From: Liolophura sinensis
Lineage: Eukaryota; Mollusca; Polyplacophora; Chitonida; Chitonidae
Assembly: GCF_032854445.1 (NCBI RefSeq)
Contig: NW_027017979.1
Span: 62,001-126,000, forward strand
DNA length: 64,000 nucleotides
Reading direction: 5' to 3'
The position numbers were made by a program, and so were the translations under genes. Below the pieces are notes generated by a model. That model had not been told where the DNA came from and did not search any database. It saw only the letters and a list, made by a program, of their open reading frames with translations. Below are positions 51,777-63,876 of the stretch, one piece after another. Numbering within the stretch: the first letter of the stretch is position 1; each line of letters opens with the position of its first letter.

Positions 51777-53975
51777 GTGCCCTTCGGTAGCCCAGACGAC
51801 GTCAAATCTTTGGGCCAAGCCCATTTAACTCACCCAACAGTTGTCTTACTTCTAAGTCGAAGACTATCTCAATGTCTTTATCTACATGTAGAAAAACCAC
51901 ACCATTTGTATATAAAAAAAACACAAGGCACTTGATACAGTCCGCTGTAAAAAGTACAATTGAACACTGACCCACATCAATAAGGTGCCAAAAGATGCGC
52001 AATTTGGCCAGGCATCTCCAGCTGTTGAAAAATTGCAAATTTCCTTGGTTTCCATGGAGTAAGAGCCGTTGCTGGGCACGTGATCTTGACATCATTGATT
52101 ATTCATTTGTGGCTACAGCCAAAAGTATTGGTCGGAGAGCAACGCGGTTTGCACCATTCGATTTCACGTCACAAAATACGTCGGATTAGCCTCTTACCAG
52201 CAGCATTGGAACAGTTTTTCCACTTTTGGATTTTTGCCTGGTCTTTTTGCGAATTGAAATCGGCTACATTAACTATGTACAATCGCGACTGGTCATTACT
52301 ATATTCAACTTTTCATTATAAGTTATGTGCCCTTCGGTAGCCCAGACGACGTCAAATCTTTGGGCCAAGCCCATTTAACTCACCCAGAAAATGTCTTACT
52401 TCTAAGTCGAAGACAATCTCAATGTCTTTATCTACATGTAGAAAAACCACACCATTTGTATATAAAAAAACACAAGGTACTTGATACAGTCCGCTGTAAA
52501 AAGTACAATTGAACACTGACCCACATCAATAAGGTGCCAAAAGATGCGCAATTGGGCCAGGCATCTCCAGCTGTTGAAAAATTGCAAATTTCTATGGTTT
52601 CCATAGATTAAGAGCCGTTGCTGGGCACGTGATCTTGACATCATTGATTATTCATTTGTGGCTACAGCCAAAAGTATTGGTCGGAGAGCAACGCGGTTTG
52701 CACCATTCGATTTCTCGTCACAAAATACGTCGGATTAGCCTCTTACCAGCAGCATTGGAACAGTTTTTCTACTTTTGGATTTTTGCCTGTTTTTTTTGCG
52801 AATTGAAATCGGCTACATTAACTATGTACAATCGGGACTGGTCATTACTATATTCAACTTTTCATTATAAGTTATGTGCCCTTCGGTAGCCCAGACGACG
52901 TCAAATCTTTGGGCCAAGCCCATTTAACTCACCCAACAAATGTCTTACTCCTAAGTCGAAGACAAACTCAATGTCTTTATCTACATGTAGAAAAACCACA
53001 CCATTTGTATATAAAAAAAACACAAGGTACTTGATACAATCCGCTGTAAAAAGTACAATTGAACGCTGACCCACATCAATAAGGTGCCAAAGGATGCGCA
53101 ATTGGGCCAGGCATCTCCAGCTGTTGAAAAATTGCAAATTTCTATGGTTTCCATAGATTAAGAGCCGTTGCTGGGCACGTGATCTTGACATCATTGATTA
53201 TTCATTTGTGGCTACAGCCAAAAGTATTGGTCGGAGAGCAACGCGGTTTGCACCATTCGACTTCTCGTCACAAAATACGTCGGATTAGCCTCTTACCAGC
53301 AGCATTGGAACAGTTTTTCCACTTTTGGATTTTTGCCTGGTCTTTTTGCGAATTGAAATCGGTTACATTAACTATGTACAATCGCGACTGGTCATTATTA
53401 TATTCAACTTTTCATTATAAGTTATGTGCCCTTCGGTAGCCCAGACGACGTCAAATCTTTGGGCCAAGCCCATTTAACTCACTCAGCAAATGTCTTACTT
53501 CTAAGTCGAAGACAAACTCAATGTCTTTATCTACATGTAGAAAAACCACACCATTTGTATATAAAAAAAACACAAGGTACTTGATACAGTCTGCTGTAAA
53601 AAATACAATTGAACACTGACCCACATCAATAAGGTGCCAAAAGATGCGCAATTGGGCCAGGCATCTGCAGCTGTTGAAAAATTGCAAATTTCTATGGTTT
53701 CCATGGATTAAGAGCCGTTGCTGGGCACGTGATCTTGACATCATTGATTATTCATTTGTGGCTACAGCCAAAAGTATTGGTAGGAGAGCAACGCGGTTTG
53801 CACCATTCGATTTCTCGTCACAAAATACGTCGGATTAGTTTCTTACCAGCAGCATTGGAAGAGTTTTTCCACTTTTGGATTTTTGCCTGGTCTTTTTGCG
53901 AATTGAAATCGGCTACATTAACTATGTACAATCGCGACTGGTCATTACTATATTCAACTTTTCATTATATGTTAT
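51777..53975. repeat. Four monomers of mixed right-zone classes
   Basis: Monomers start at 51777, 52327, 52876 and 53426. The unit at 51777 has GCAATTTGGCCAGG and CCCAACAGTTG, shared only with 55624. The unit at 52327 is of the CCCAGAAAATG class but keeps TATATA. The unit at 52876 has CGACTTCTCGTC, and that at 53426 ACTCACTCAGC with CATGGATTAAG. Confidence 0.82.
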
Positions 53976-56173
53976 GTGCCCTTCGGTAGCCCAGACGAGG
54001 TCAAATCTTTGGGCCAAGCCCATTTAACTCACTCAGCAAATGTCTTACTTCTAAGTCGAAGACAAACTCAATGTCTTTATCTACATGTAGAAAAACCACA
54101 CCATTTGTATATAAAAAAAACACAAGGTACTTGATACAATCCGCTGTAAAAAGTACAATTGAACACTGACCCACATCAATAAGGTGCCAAAGGATGCGCA
54201 ATTGGGCCAGGCATCTGCAGCTGTTGAAAAATTGCAAATTTCCTTGGCTTCCATGGAGTAAGAGCCGTTGCTGGGCACGTGATCTTGACATCATTGATTA
54301 TTCATTTGTGGCTACAGCCAAAAGCATTGGTTGGAGAGCAACGCGGTTTGCACCATTCGATTTCTCGTCACAAAATACGTCGGATTAGCCTCTTACCAGC
54401 AGCATTGGAACAGTTTTTCTACTTTTGGATTTTTGCCTGTTTTTTTTGCGAATTGAAATCGGCTACATTAACTATGTACAATCGCGACTGGTCATTACTA
54501 TATTCAACTTTTCATTATAAGTTATGTGCCCTTCGGTAGCCCAGACGACGTCAAATCTTTGGGCCAAGCCCATTTAACTCACCCAGCAAATGTCTTACTT
54601 CTAAGTCGAAGACAAACTCAATGTCTTTATCTACATGTAGAAAAACCACACCATTTGTATATAAAAAAAACATAAAGTACTTGATACAGTCCGCTGGAAA
54701 AAGTACAATTGAACACTGACCCACATCAATAAGGTGCCAAAGGATGCGCAATTGGGCCAGGCATCTCCAGCTGTTGAAAAATTGCAAATTTCCCTGCTTT
54801 CCATGGAGTAAGAACTGTTGCTGGGCACGTGATCTTGATATCAATGATTATTTATTTGTGGCTACAGCCAAAAGTATTGGTCGGAGAGCAACGCGGTTTG
54901 CACCATTCGATTTCTCGTCACAAAATACGTCGGATTAGCCTCTTACCAGCAGCATTGGAAGAGTTTTTCCACTTTTGGATTTTTGCCTGGTCTTTTTGCG
55001 AATTGAAATCGGCTACATTTACTATATACCATCGCGACTGGTCATTACTATATTCAACTTTTCATTATAAGTTATGTGCCCCTCGGTAGCCCAGACGACG
55101 TCAAATCTTTGGGCCAAGCCCATTTAACTCACCCAGCAAATGTCTTACTTCTAAGTCGAAGACAAATTCAATGTCTTTATCTACATGTAGAAAAACCACA
55201 CCATTTGTATATAAAAAACACAAGGTACATGACACAGTCCGCTGTAAAAAGTACAATTGAACACTGACCCACATTAAGAAGGTGCCAAAAGATGCGCAAT
55301 TGGGCCAGGCATCTGCAGCTGTTGAAAAATTGCAAATTTCTATGGTTTCCATGGAGTAAGAGCCGTTGCTGGGCACGTGATCTTGATATCAATGATCATT
55401 CAGTTGTGGCTACAGCCAAACGTATTGGTCGGAGAGCAACGCGGTTTGCACCTTTCGATTTCACGTCACAAAATACGTCGGATTAGCCTCTTACCAGCAG
55501 CTTTGGAACAGTTTTTCCACTTTTGGATTTTTGCCTGGTCTTTTTGCTAATTGAAATCGGCTACATTAACTATGTACAATCGCGACTGGTCATTACTATA
55601 TTCAATTTTTCATGATAAGTTATGTGCCCTTCGGTAGCCCAGACGACGTCAAATCTTTGGGCCAAGCCCATTTAACTCACCCAACAGTTGTCTTACTTCT
55701 AAGTCGAAGACAATCTCAATGTCTTTATCTACATGTAGAAAAACCACACCATTTGTATATAAAAAAAACACAAGGCACTTGATACAGTCCGCTGTAAAAA
55801 GTACAATTGAACACTGACCCACATCAATAAGGTGCCAAAAGATGCGCAATTTGGCCAGGCATCTCCAGCTGTTGAAAAATTGCAAATTTCCTTGGTTTCC
55901 ATGGAGTAAGAGCCGTTGCTGGGCACGTGATCTTGACATCATTGATTATTCATTTGTGGCTACAGCCAAAAGTATTGGTCGGAGAGCAACGCGGTTTGCA
56001 CCATTCGATTTCTCGTTAAAAAATACGTCGGATTAGCCTCTTACCAGCAGCATTGGAACAGTTTTTCTACTTTTGGATTTTTGCCTGGTCTTTTTGTGAA
56101 TTAAAATCGGCTACATTTACTCCGTACCATCGCGAGTGGTCATTACTATATTTAACCTTTCATTATAAGTTAT
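53976..56173. repeat. Four-monomer copy of 50128-52326
   Basis: Monomers start at 53976, 54526, 55076 and 55624 and match 50128, 50679, 51229 and 51777 in order, about 3,848 bp (seven monomers) away. Shared markers are GGTTGGAGAGC, CCGCTGGAAAAAG, GATCATTCAG and GCAATTTGGCC. Towards the end of the last unit (from about 56010) the sequence switches to a left-zone class with GTGAATTAAAATCGG and TTTACTCCGTACC. Confidence 0.86.
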
Positions 56174-57819
56174 GTGCCCTTCGGTAGCCCAGACGACGTC
56201 AAATCTTTGGGCCAAGCCCATTTAACTCACCCAGCAAATGTCTTACTTCTAAGTCGAAGACAAACTCAATGTCTTTATCTACATGTAGAAAAACTACACC
56301 ATTTGTATATAAAAAAACAAAAGGTATTTGATACAGTCCGCTGTAAAAAGTACAATTGAACACTGACCCACATCAATAAGGTGCCAAAGGATGCGCAATT
56401 GGGCCAGGCATCTCCAGCTGTTGAAAATTGCAAATTTCTATGGTTTCCATGGATTAAGAGCCGTTGCTGGGCACGTGATCTTGACATCATTGATTATTCA
56501 TTTGTGGCTACAGCCAAAAGTATTGGTCGGAGAGCAACGCGGTTTGCACCATTCGATTTCTCGTCACAAAATACGTCGGATTAGTCTCTTACCAGCAGCA
56601 TTGGAACAGTTTTTCCACTTTTGGATTTTTACCTGGTCTTTTTGCTATTTGAAATCGGCTAAATTAACTATGTACAATCGCGACTGGTCATTACTATATT
56701 CAACTTTTCATTATAAGTTATGTGCCCTTCGGTAGCCCAGACGACGTCAAATCTTTGGGCCAAGCCCATTTAACTCACCCAGCAAATGTCTTACTTCTAA
56801 GTCGAAGACAAACTCAATGTCTTTATCTACATGTAGAAAAACCACACCATTTGTATATAAAAAAAACACAAGGCACTTGCTACAGTCCGCTGTAAAAAGT
56901 ACAATTGAACACTGACCCACATCAATAAGGTGCCAAAAGATGCGCAATTGGGCCAGGCATCTCCAGCTGTTGAAAAATTGCAGATTTCCTTGGTTTCCAT
57001 GGAGTAAGAGCCGTTGCTGGGCACGTGATCTTGACATCAACGATTATTCATTTGTGGCTACAGCCAAAAGTATTGGTCGGAGAGCAACGCGGTTTGCACC
57101 ATTCGATTTCTCGTCAAAAAATACGTCGGATTAGCCTCTTACCAGCAGCATTGGAACAGTTTTTCCACTTTTGGATTTTTGCCTGCTCTTTTTGTGAATT
57201 AAAATTGGCTACATTTACTCTGTACCATCGCGACTGGTCATTACTATATTCAACTTTTCATTATAAGGTAAGTGCCCTTCGGTAGCCCAGACGACGTCAA
57301 ATCTTTGGGCCAAGCCCATTTAACTCACCCAGCAAATGTCTTATTCCTAAGTCGAAGACAAACTCAATGTCTTTATCTACATGTAGAAAAAACCACACCA
57401 TTTGTATATAAAAAACAAAAGGTACTTGATACAGTCCGCTGTAAAAGTACAATTGAACACTGACCCACATCAATAAGGGTGCCAAAAGATGCGCAATTGG
57501 CCAGGCATCTCCAGCTGTTGAAAAATTGCAAATTTCCTTGGTTTCCATGGAGTAAGAGCCGTTGCTGGGCACGTGATCTTGACATCATTGATTATTCATT
57601 TGTGGCTACAGCCAAAAGTATTGGTCGGAGAGCAACGCGGTTTGCACCATTCGATTTCTCGTCACAAAATACGTCGGATTAGTCTCTTACCAGCAGCATT
57701 GGAACAGTTTTTCCACTTTTGGATTTTTACCTGGTCTTTTTGTGAATTGAAATCGGCTACATTAACTATGTACAATCGCGACTGGTCATTACTATATTCA
57801 ATTTTTCATTTTAAGTTAT
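56174..57819. repeat. Island of left-zone monomer classes in the right zone
   Basis: Monomers start at 56174, 56722 and 57272. They carry AAAACTACACC with GGTATTTGATAC, then CACTTGCTACAG with TTGCAGATTTCC, then the GGTAAGTGCCC start with GTGAATTAAAATTGG just before it. These match the run 8360, 8908, 9458 and its relatives near 13-20 kb more than 36 kb away, and no unit between 30 and 56 kb. Small indels cluster at 57387-57500. Confidence 0.82.
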
Positions 57820-59467
57820 GTGCCCTTCGGTAGCCCAGACGACGTCAAATCTTTGGGCCAAGCCCATTTAACTCACCCAGCAAATGTCTTACTTCTAAGT
57901 CGAAGACAAACTCAATGTCTTTATCTACATGTTAGAAAAACCACACCATTTGTATATAAAAAAACAAAAGGTACTTGATACAGTCCGCTGTAAAAAGTAC
58001 AATTGAACACTGACCCACATCAATAAGGTGCCAAAAGATGCGCAATTGGGCCAGGCATCTCCAGCTGTTGAAAAATTGCAAATTTCCTTGGTTTCCATGG
58101 ATTAAGAGCCGTTGCTGGGCACGTGATCTTGACATCATTGATTATTCATTTGTGGCTACAGCCAAAAGTATTGGTCGGAGAGCAACGCGGTTTGCACCAT
58201 TCGATTTCTCGTCACAAAATACGTCGGATTAGCCTCTTACCAGCAGCATTGGAACAGTTTTTCTACTTTTGGATTTTTGCCAGTTTTTTTTGCGAATTGA
58301 AATCGGCTACATTAACTATGTACAATCGCGACTGGTCATTACTATATTCAACTTTTCATTATAAGTTATGCGCCCTTCGGTAGCCCAGACGATGTCAAAT
58401 CTTTGGGCTAAGCCCATTTAACTCACCCAGCAAATGTCTTATTCCTAAGTCGAAGACAAACTCAATGTCTTTATCTACATGTAGAAAAACCACACCATTT
58501 GTATATAAAAAAACACAAGGTACTTGATACAGTCTGCTGTAAAAAGTACAATTGAACACTGACCCACATCAATAAGGTGCCAAAAGATGCGCAATTGGGC
58601 CAGGCATCTCCAGCTGTTGAAAAATTGCAAATTTCCTTGGTTTCCATGGAGTAAGAGCCGTTGCTGGGCACGTGATCTTGACATCATTGATTATTCATTT
58701 GTGGCTACAGCCAAAAGTATTGGTCGGAGAGCAGTGCGGTTTGCACCATTCGATTTCTCGTCACAAAATACGTCGGATTAGTCTCTTACCAGCAGCATTG
58801 GAACAGTTTTTCCACTTTTGGATTTTTACCTGGTCTTTTTGTGAATTGAAATCGGCTACATTAACTATGTACAATCGCGACTGGTCATTACTATATTCAA
58901 CTTTTCATTATAAGTTATGTGCCCTTCGGTAGCCCAGACGACGTCAAATCTTTGGGCCAAGCCCATTTAACTCACCCAGAAAATGTCTTACTTCTAAGTC
59001 GAAGAAAACCTCAATGTCTTTATCTACATGTAGAAAAACCACACCATTTGTTTATAAAAAAACACAAGGTACTTGATACAGTCCGCTGTAAAAAGTACAA
59101 TTGAACACTGACCCACATCAATAAGGTGCCAAAAGATGCGCAATTGGGCCAGGCATCTCCAGCTGTTGAAAAATTGCAAATTTCTATGGTTTCCATAGAT
59201 TAAGAGCCGTTGCTGGGCACGTGATCTTGACATCATTGATTATTCATTTGTGGCTACAGCCAAAAGTATTGGTCGGAGAGCAACGCGGTTTGCACCATTC
59301 GATTTCTCGTCACAAAATACGTCGGATTAGCCTCTTACCAGCAGCATTGGAACAGTTTTTCTACTTTTGGATTTTTGCCTGTTTTTTTTGCGAATTGAAA
59401 TCGGCTACATTAACTATGTACAATCGGGACTGGTCATTACTATATTCAACTTTTCATTATAAGTTAT
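57820..59467. repeat. Three right-zone monomers
   Basis: Monomers start at 57820, 58370 and 58919. The first has CCAGTTTTTTTTGCG, a variant of the eight-T class. The second has the ATGCGCCC and GACGATGTC pair. The third is of the CCCAGAAAATG and TTTATA class (like 36935 and 40231) with GAAGAAAACCTC as a private change. Confidence 0.82.
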
Positions 59468-61670
59468 GTGCCCTTCGGTAGCCCAGACGACGTCAAATCT
59501 TTGGGCCAAGCCCATTTAACTCACCCAGCAAATGTCTTACTCCTAAGTCGAAGACAAACTCAATGTCTTTATCTACATGTAGAAAAACCACACCATTTGT
59601 ATATAAAAAAAACACAAGGTACTTGATACAATCCGCTGTAAAAAGTACAATTGAACACTGACCCACATCAATAACGTGCCAAAGGATGCGCAATTGGGCC
59701 AGGCATCTCCAGCTGTTGCAAAATTGCAAATTTCTATGGTTTCCATAGATTAAGAGCCGTTGCTGGGCACGTGATCTTGATATCATTGATTATTCATTTG
59801 TGGCTACAGCCAAAAGTATTGGTCGGAGAGCAACGCGGTTTGCACCATTCGATTTCTCGTCACAAAATACGTCGGATTAGCCTCCTACCAGCAGCATTGG
59901 AACAGTTTTTCCACTTTTGGATTTTTGCCTGGTCTTTTTGCTAATTGAAATCGGCTACATTAACTATGTACAATCGCGACTGGTCATTACTATATTCAAC
60001 TTTTTATTATAAGTTATGTGCCCTTCGGTAGCCCAGACGAGGTCAAATCTTTGGGCCAAGCCCATTTAACTCACTCAGCAAATGTCTTACTTCTAAGTCG
60101 AAGACAAACTCAATGTCTTTATCTACATGTAGAAAAACCACACCATTTGTATATAAAAAAAACACAAGATACTTGATACAATCCGCTGTAAAAAGTACAA
60201 TTGAACACTGACCCACATCAATAAGGTGCCAAAAGATGCGCAATTGGGCCAGGCATCTCCAGCTGTTGAAAAATTGCAAATTTCTATGGTTTCCATGGAT
60301 TTAGAGCCGTTGCTGGGCACGTGATCTTGACATCATTGATTATTCATTTGTGGCTACAGCCAAAAGTATTGGTCGGAGAGCAACGCGGTTTGCACCATTC
60401 GATTTCTCGTCACAAAATACGTCGGATTAGCCTCTTACCAGCAGCATTGGAACAGTTTTTCCACTTTTGGATTTTTGCCTGGTCTTTTTGCGAATTGAAA
60501 TCGGCTACATTAACTATGTACAATCGCGACTGGTCATTACTATATTCAACTTTTCATTATAAGTTATGTGCCCTTCGGTAGCCCAGACGACGTCAAATCT
60601 TTGGGCCAAGCCCATTTAACTCACTCAGCAAATGTCTTACTTCTAAGTCGAAGACAAACTCAATGTCTTTATCTACATGTAGAAAAACCACACCATTTGT
60701 ATATAAAAAAAAAACACAAGGTACTTGATACAGTCTGCTGTAAAAAGTACAATTGAACACTGACCCTCATCAATAAGGTGCCAAAAGATGCGCAATTGGG
60801 CCAGGCATCTGCAGCTGTTGAAAAATTGCAAATTTCTATGGTTTCCATGGATTAAGAGCCGTTGCTGGGCACGTGATCTTGACATCATTGATTATTCATT
60901 TGTGGCTACACCCAAAAGTATTGGTCGGAGAGCAACGCGGTTTGCACCATTCGATTTCTCGTCACAAAATACGTCGGATTAGCTTCTTACCAGCAGCATT
61001 AGAACAGTTTTTCCACTTTTGGATTTTTGCCTGTTTTTTTTGCGAATTGAAATCGGCTACATTAACTATGTACAATCGCGACTGGTCATTACTATATTCA
61101 ACTTTTCATTATAAGTTATGCGCCCTTCGGTAGCCCAGACGATGTCAAATCTTTGGGCCAAGCCCATTTAACTCACCCAGCAAATGTCTTACTCCTAAGT
61201 CGAAGACAAACTCAATGTCTTTATCTACATGTAGAAAAACCACACCATTTGTATATAAAAAAAAACACAAGGTACTTGATACAATCCGCTGTAAAAAGTA
61301 CAATTGAACACTGACCCACATCAATAAGGTGCCAAAGGATGCGCAATTGAGCCAGGCATCTCCAGCGGTTGAAAAATTGCAAATTTCCTTGGTTTCCATG
61401 GAGTAAGAGCCGTTGCTGGGCACGTGATCTTGACATCATTGATTATTCATTTGTGGCTACAGCCAAAAGTATTGGTTGGAGAGCAACGCGGTTTGCACCA
61501 TTCGATTTCTCGTCACAAAATACGTCGGATTAGCCTCTTTCCAGCAGCATTGGAACAGTTTTCCCACTTTTGGATTTTTGCCTGGTCTTTTTGCTAATTG
61601 AAATCGGGTACATTAACTATGTACAATCGCGACTGGTCATTACTATATTCAACTTTTCATTATAAGTTAT
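59468..61670. repeat. Four-monomer higher-order unit, copy 1 of the right-edge pair
   Basis: Monomers start at 59468, 60018, 60568 and 61120. Markers shared with the following copy are GTTGCAAAATTGC, TAGCCTCCTACC, AACTTTTTATTATAAG, GACGAGGTCAAATC, CACAAGATACTTG, TGACCCTCATC, GCTACACCCAAAAG, CAGCGGTTG, CCTCTTTCCAGC and AAATCGGGTAC. Those are ten rare variants in order. Confidence 0.93.
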
Positions 61671-63876
61671 GTGCCCTTCGGTAGCCCAGACGACGTCAAA
61701 TCTTTGGGCCAAGCCCATTTAACTCACCCAGCAAATGTCTTACTCCTAAGTCGAAGACAAACTCAATGTCTTTATCTACATGTAGAAAAACCACACCATT
61801 TGTATATAAAAAAAAACACAAGGTACTTGATACAATCCGCTGTAAAAAGTACAATTGAACACTGACCCACATCAATAACGTGCCAAAGGATGCGCAATTG
61901 GGCCAGGCATCTCCAGCTGTTGCAAAATTGCAAATTTCTATGGTTTCCATAGATTAAGAGCCGTTGCTGGGCACGTGATCTTGATATCATTGATTATTCA
62001 TTTGTGGCTACAGCCAAAAGTATTGGTCGGAGAGCAACGCGGTTTGCACCATTCGATTTCTCGTCACAAAATACGTCGGATTAGCCTCCTACCAGCAGCA
62101 TTGGAACAGTTTTTCCACTTTTGGATTTTTGCCTGGTCTTTTTGCTAATTGAAATCGGCTACATTAACTATGTACAATCGCGACTGGTCATTACTATATT
62201 CAACTTTTTATTATAAGTTATGTGCCCTTCGGTAGCCCAGACGAGGTCAAATCTTTGGGCCAAGCCCATTTAACTCACTCAGCAAATGTCTTACTTCTAA
62301 GTCGAAGACAAACTCAATGTCTTTATCTACATGTAGAAAAACCACACCATTTGTATATAAAAAAAACACAAGATACTTGATACAATCCGCTGTAAAAAGT
62401 ACAATTGAACACTGACCCACATCAATAAGGTGCCAAAAGATGCGCAATTGGGCCAGGCATCTCCAGCTGTTGAAAAATTGCAAATTTCTATGGTTTCCAT
62501 GGATTTAGAGCCGTTGCTGGGCACGTGATCTTGACATCATTGATTATTCATTTGTGGCTACAGCCAAAAGTATTGGTCGGAGAGCAACGCGGTTTGCACC
62601 ATTCGATTTCTCGTCACAAAATACGTCGGATTAGCCTCTTACCAGCAGCATTGGAACAGTTTTTTCCACTTTTGGATTTTTGCCTGGTCTTTTTGCGAAT
62701 TGAAATCGGCTACATTAACTATGTACAATCGCGACTGGTCATTACTATATTCAACTTTTCATTATAAGTTATGTGCCCTTCGGTAGCCCAGACGACGTCA
62801 AATCTTTGGGCCAAGCCCATTTAACTCACTCAGCAAATGTCTTACTTCTAAGTCGAAGACAAACTCAATGTCTTTATCTACATGTAGAAAAACCACACCA
62901 TTTGTATATAAAAAAAAAAACACAAGGTACTTGATACAGTCTGCTGTAAAAAGTACAATTGAACACTGACCCTCATCAATAAGGTGCCAAAAGATGCGCA
63001 ATTGGGCCAGGCATCTGCAGCTGTTGAAAAATTGCAAATTTCTATGGTTTCCATGGATTAAGAGCCGTTGCTGGGCACGTGATCTTGACATCATTGATTA
63101 TTCATTTGTGGCTACACCCAAAAGTATTGGTCGGAGAGCAACGCGGTTTGCACCATTCGATTTCTCGTCACAAAATACGTCGGATTAGCTTCTTACCAGC
63201 AGCATTAGAACAGTTTTTCCACTTTTGGATTTTTGCCTGTTTTTTTTGCGAATTGAAATCGGCTACATTAACTATGTACAATCGGGACTGGTCATTACTA
63301 TATTCAACTTTTCATTATAAGTTATGCGCCCTTCGGTAGCCCAGACGATGTCAAATCTTTGGGCCAAGCCCATTTAACTCACCCAGCAAATGTCTTACTC
63401 CTAAGTCGAAGACAAACTCAATGTCTTTATCTACATGTAGAAAAACCACACCATTTGTATATAAAAAAAAACACAAGGTACTTGATACAATCCGCTGTAA
63501 AAAGTACAATTGAACACTGACCCACATCAATAAGGTGCCAAAGGATGCGCAATTGAGCCAGGCATCTCCAGCGGTTGAAAAATTGCAAATTTCCTTGGTT
63601 TCCATGGAGTAAGAGCCGTTGCTGGGCACGTGATCTTGACATCATTGATTATTCATTTGTGGCTACAGCCAAAAGTATTGGTTGGAGAGCAACGCGGTTT
63701 GCACCATTCGATTTCTCGTCACAAAATACGTCGGATTAGCCTCTTTCCAGCAGCATTGGAACAGTTTTCCCACTTTTGGATTTTTGCCTGGTCTTTTTGC
63801 TAATTGAAATCGGGTACATTAACTATGTACAATCGCGACTGGTCATTACTATATTCAACTTTTCATTATAAGTTAT
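61671..63876. repeat. Four-monomer higher-order unit, copy 2 of the right-edge pair
   Basis: Monomers start at 61671, 62222, 62773 and 63326. It repeats the ten rare markers of copy 1 at an offset of 2,203-2,206 bp. Differences seen are mostly homopolymer lengths (one more A near 61806 and 62910, one more T near 62660) and ATCGCGACTGG against ATCGGGACTGG (near 61075 and 63281). Confidence 0.93.
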
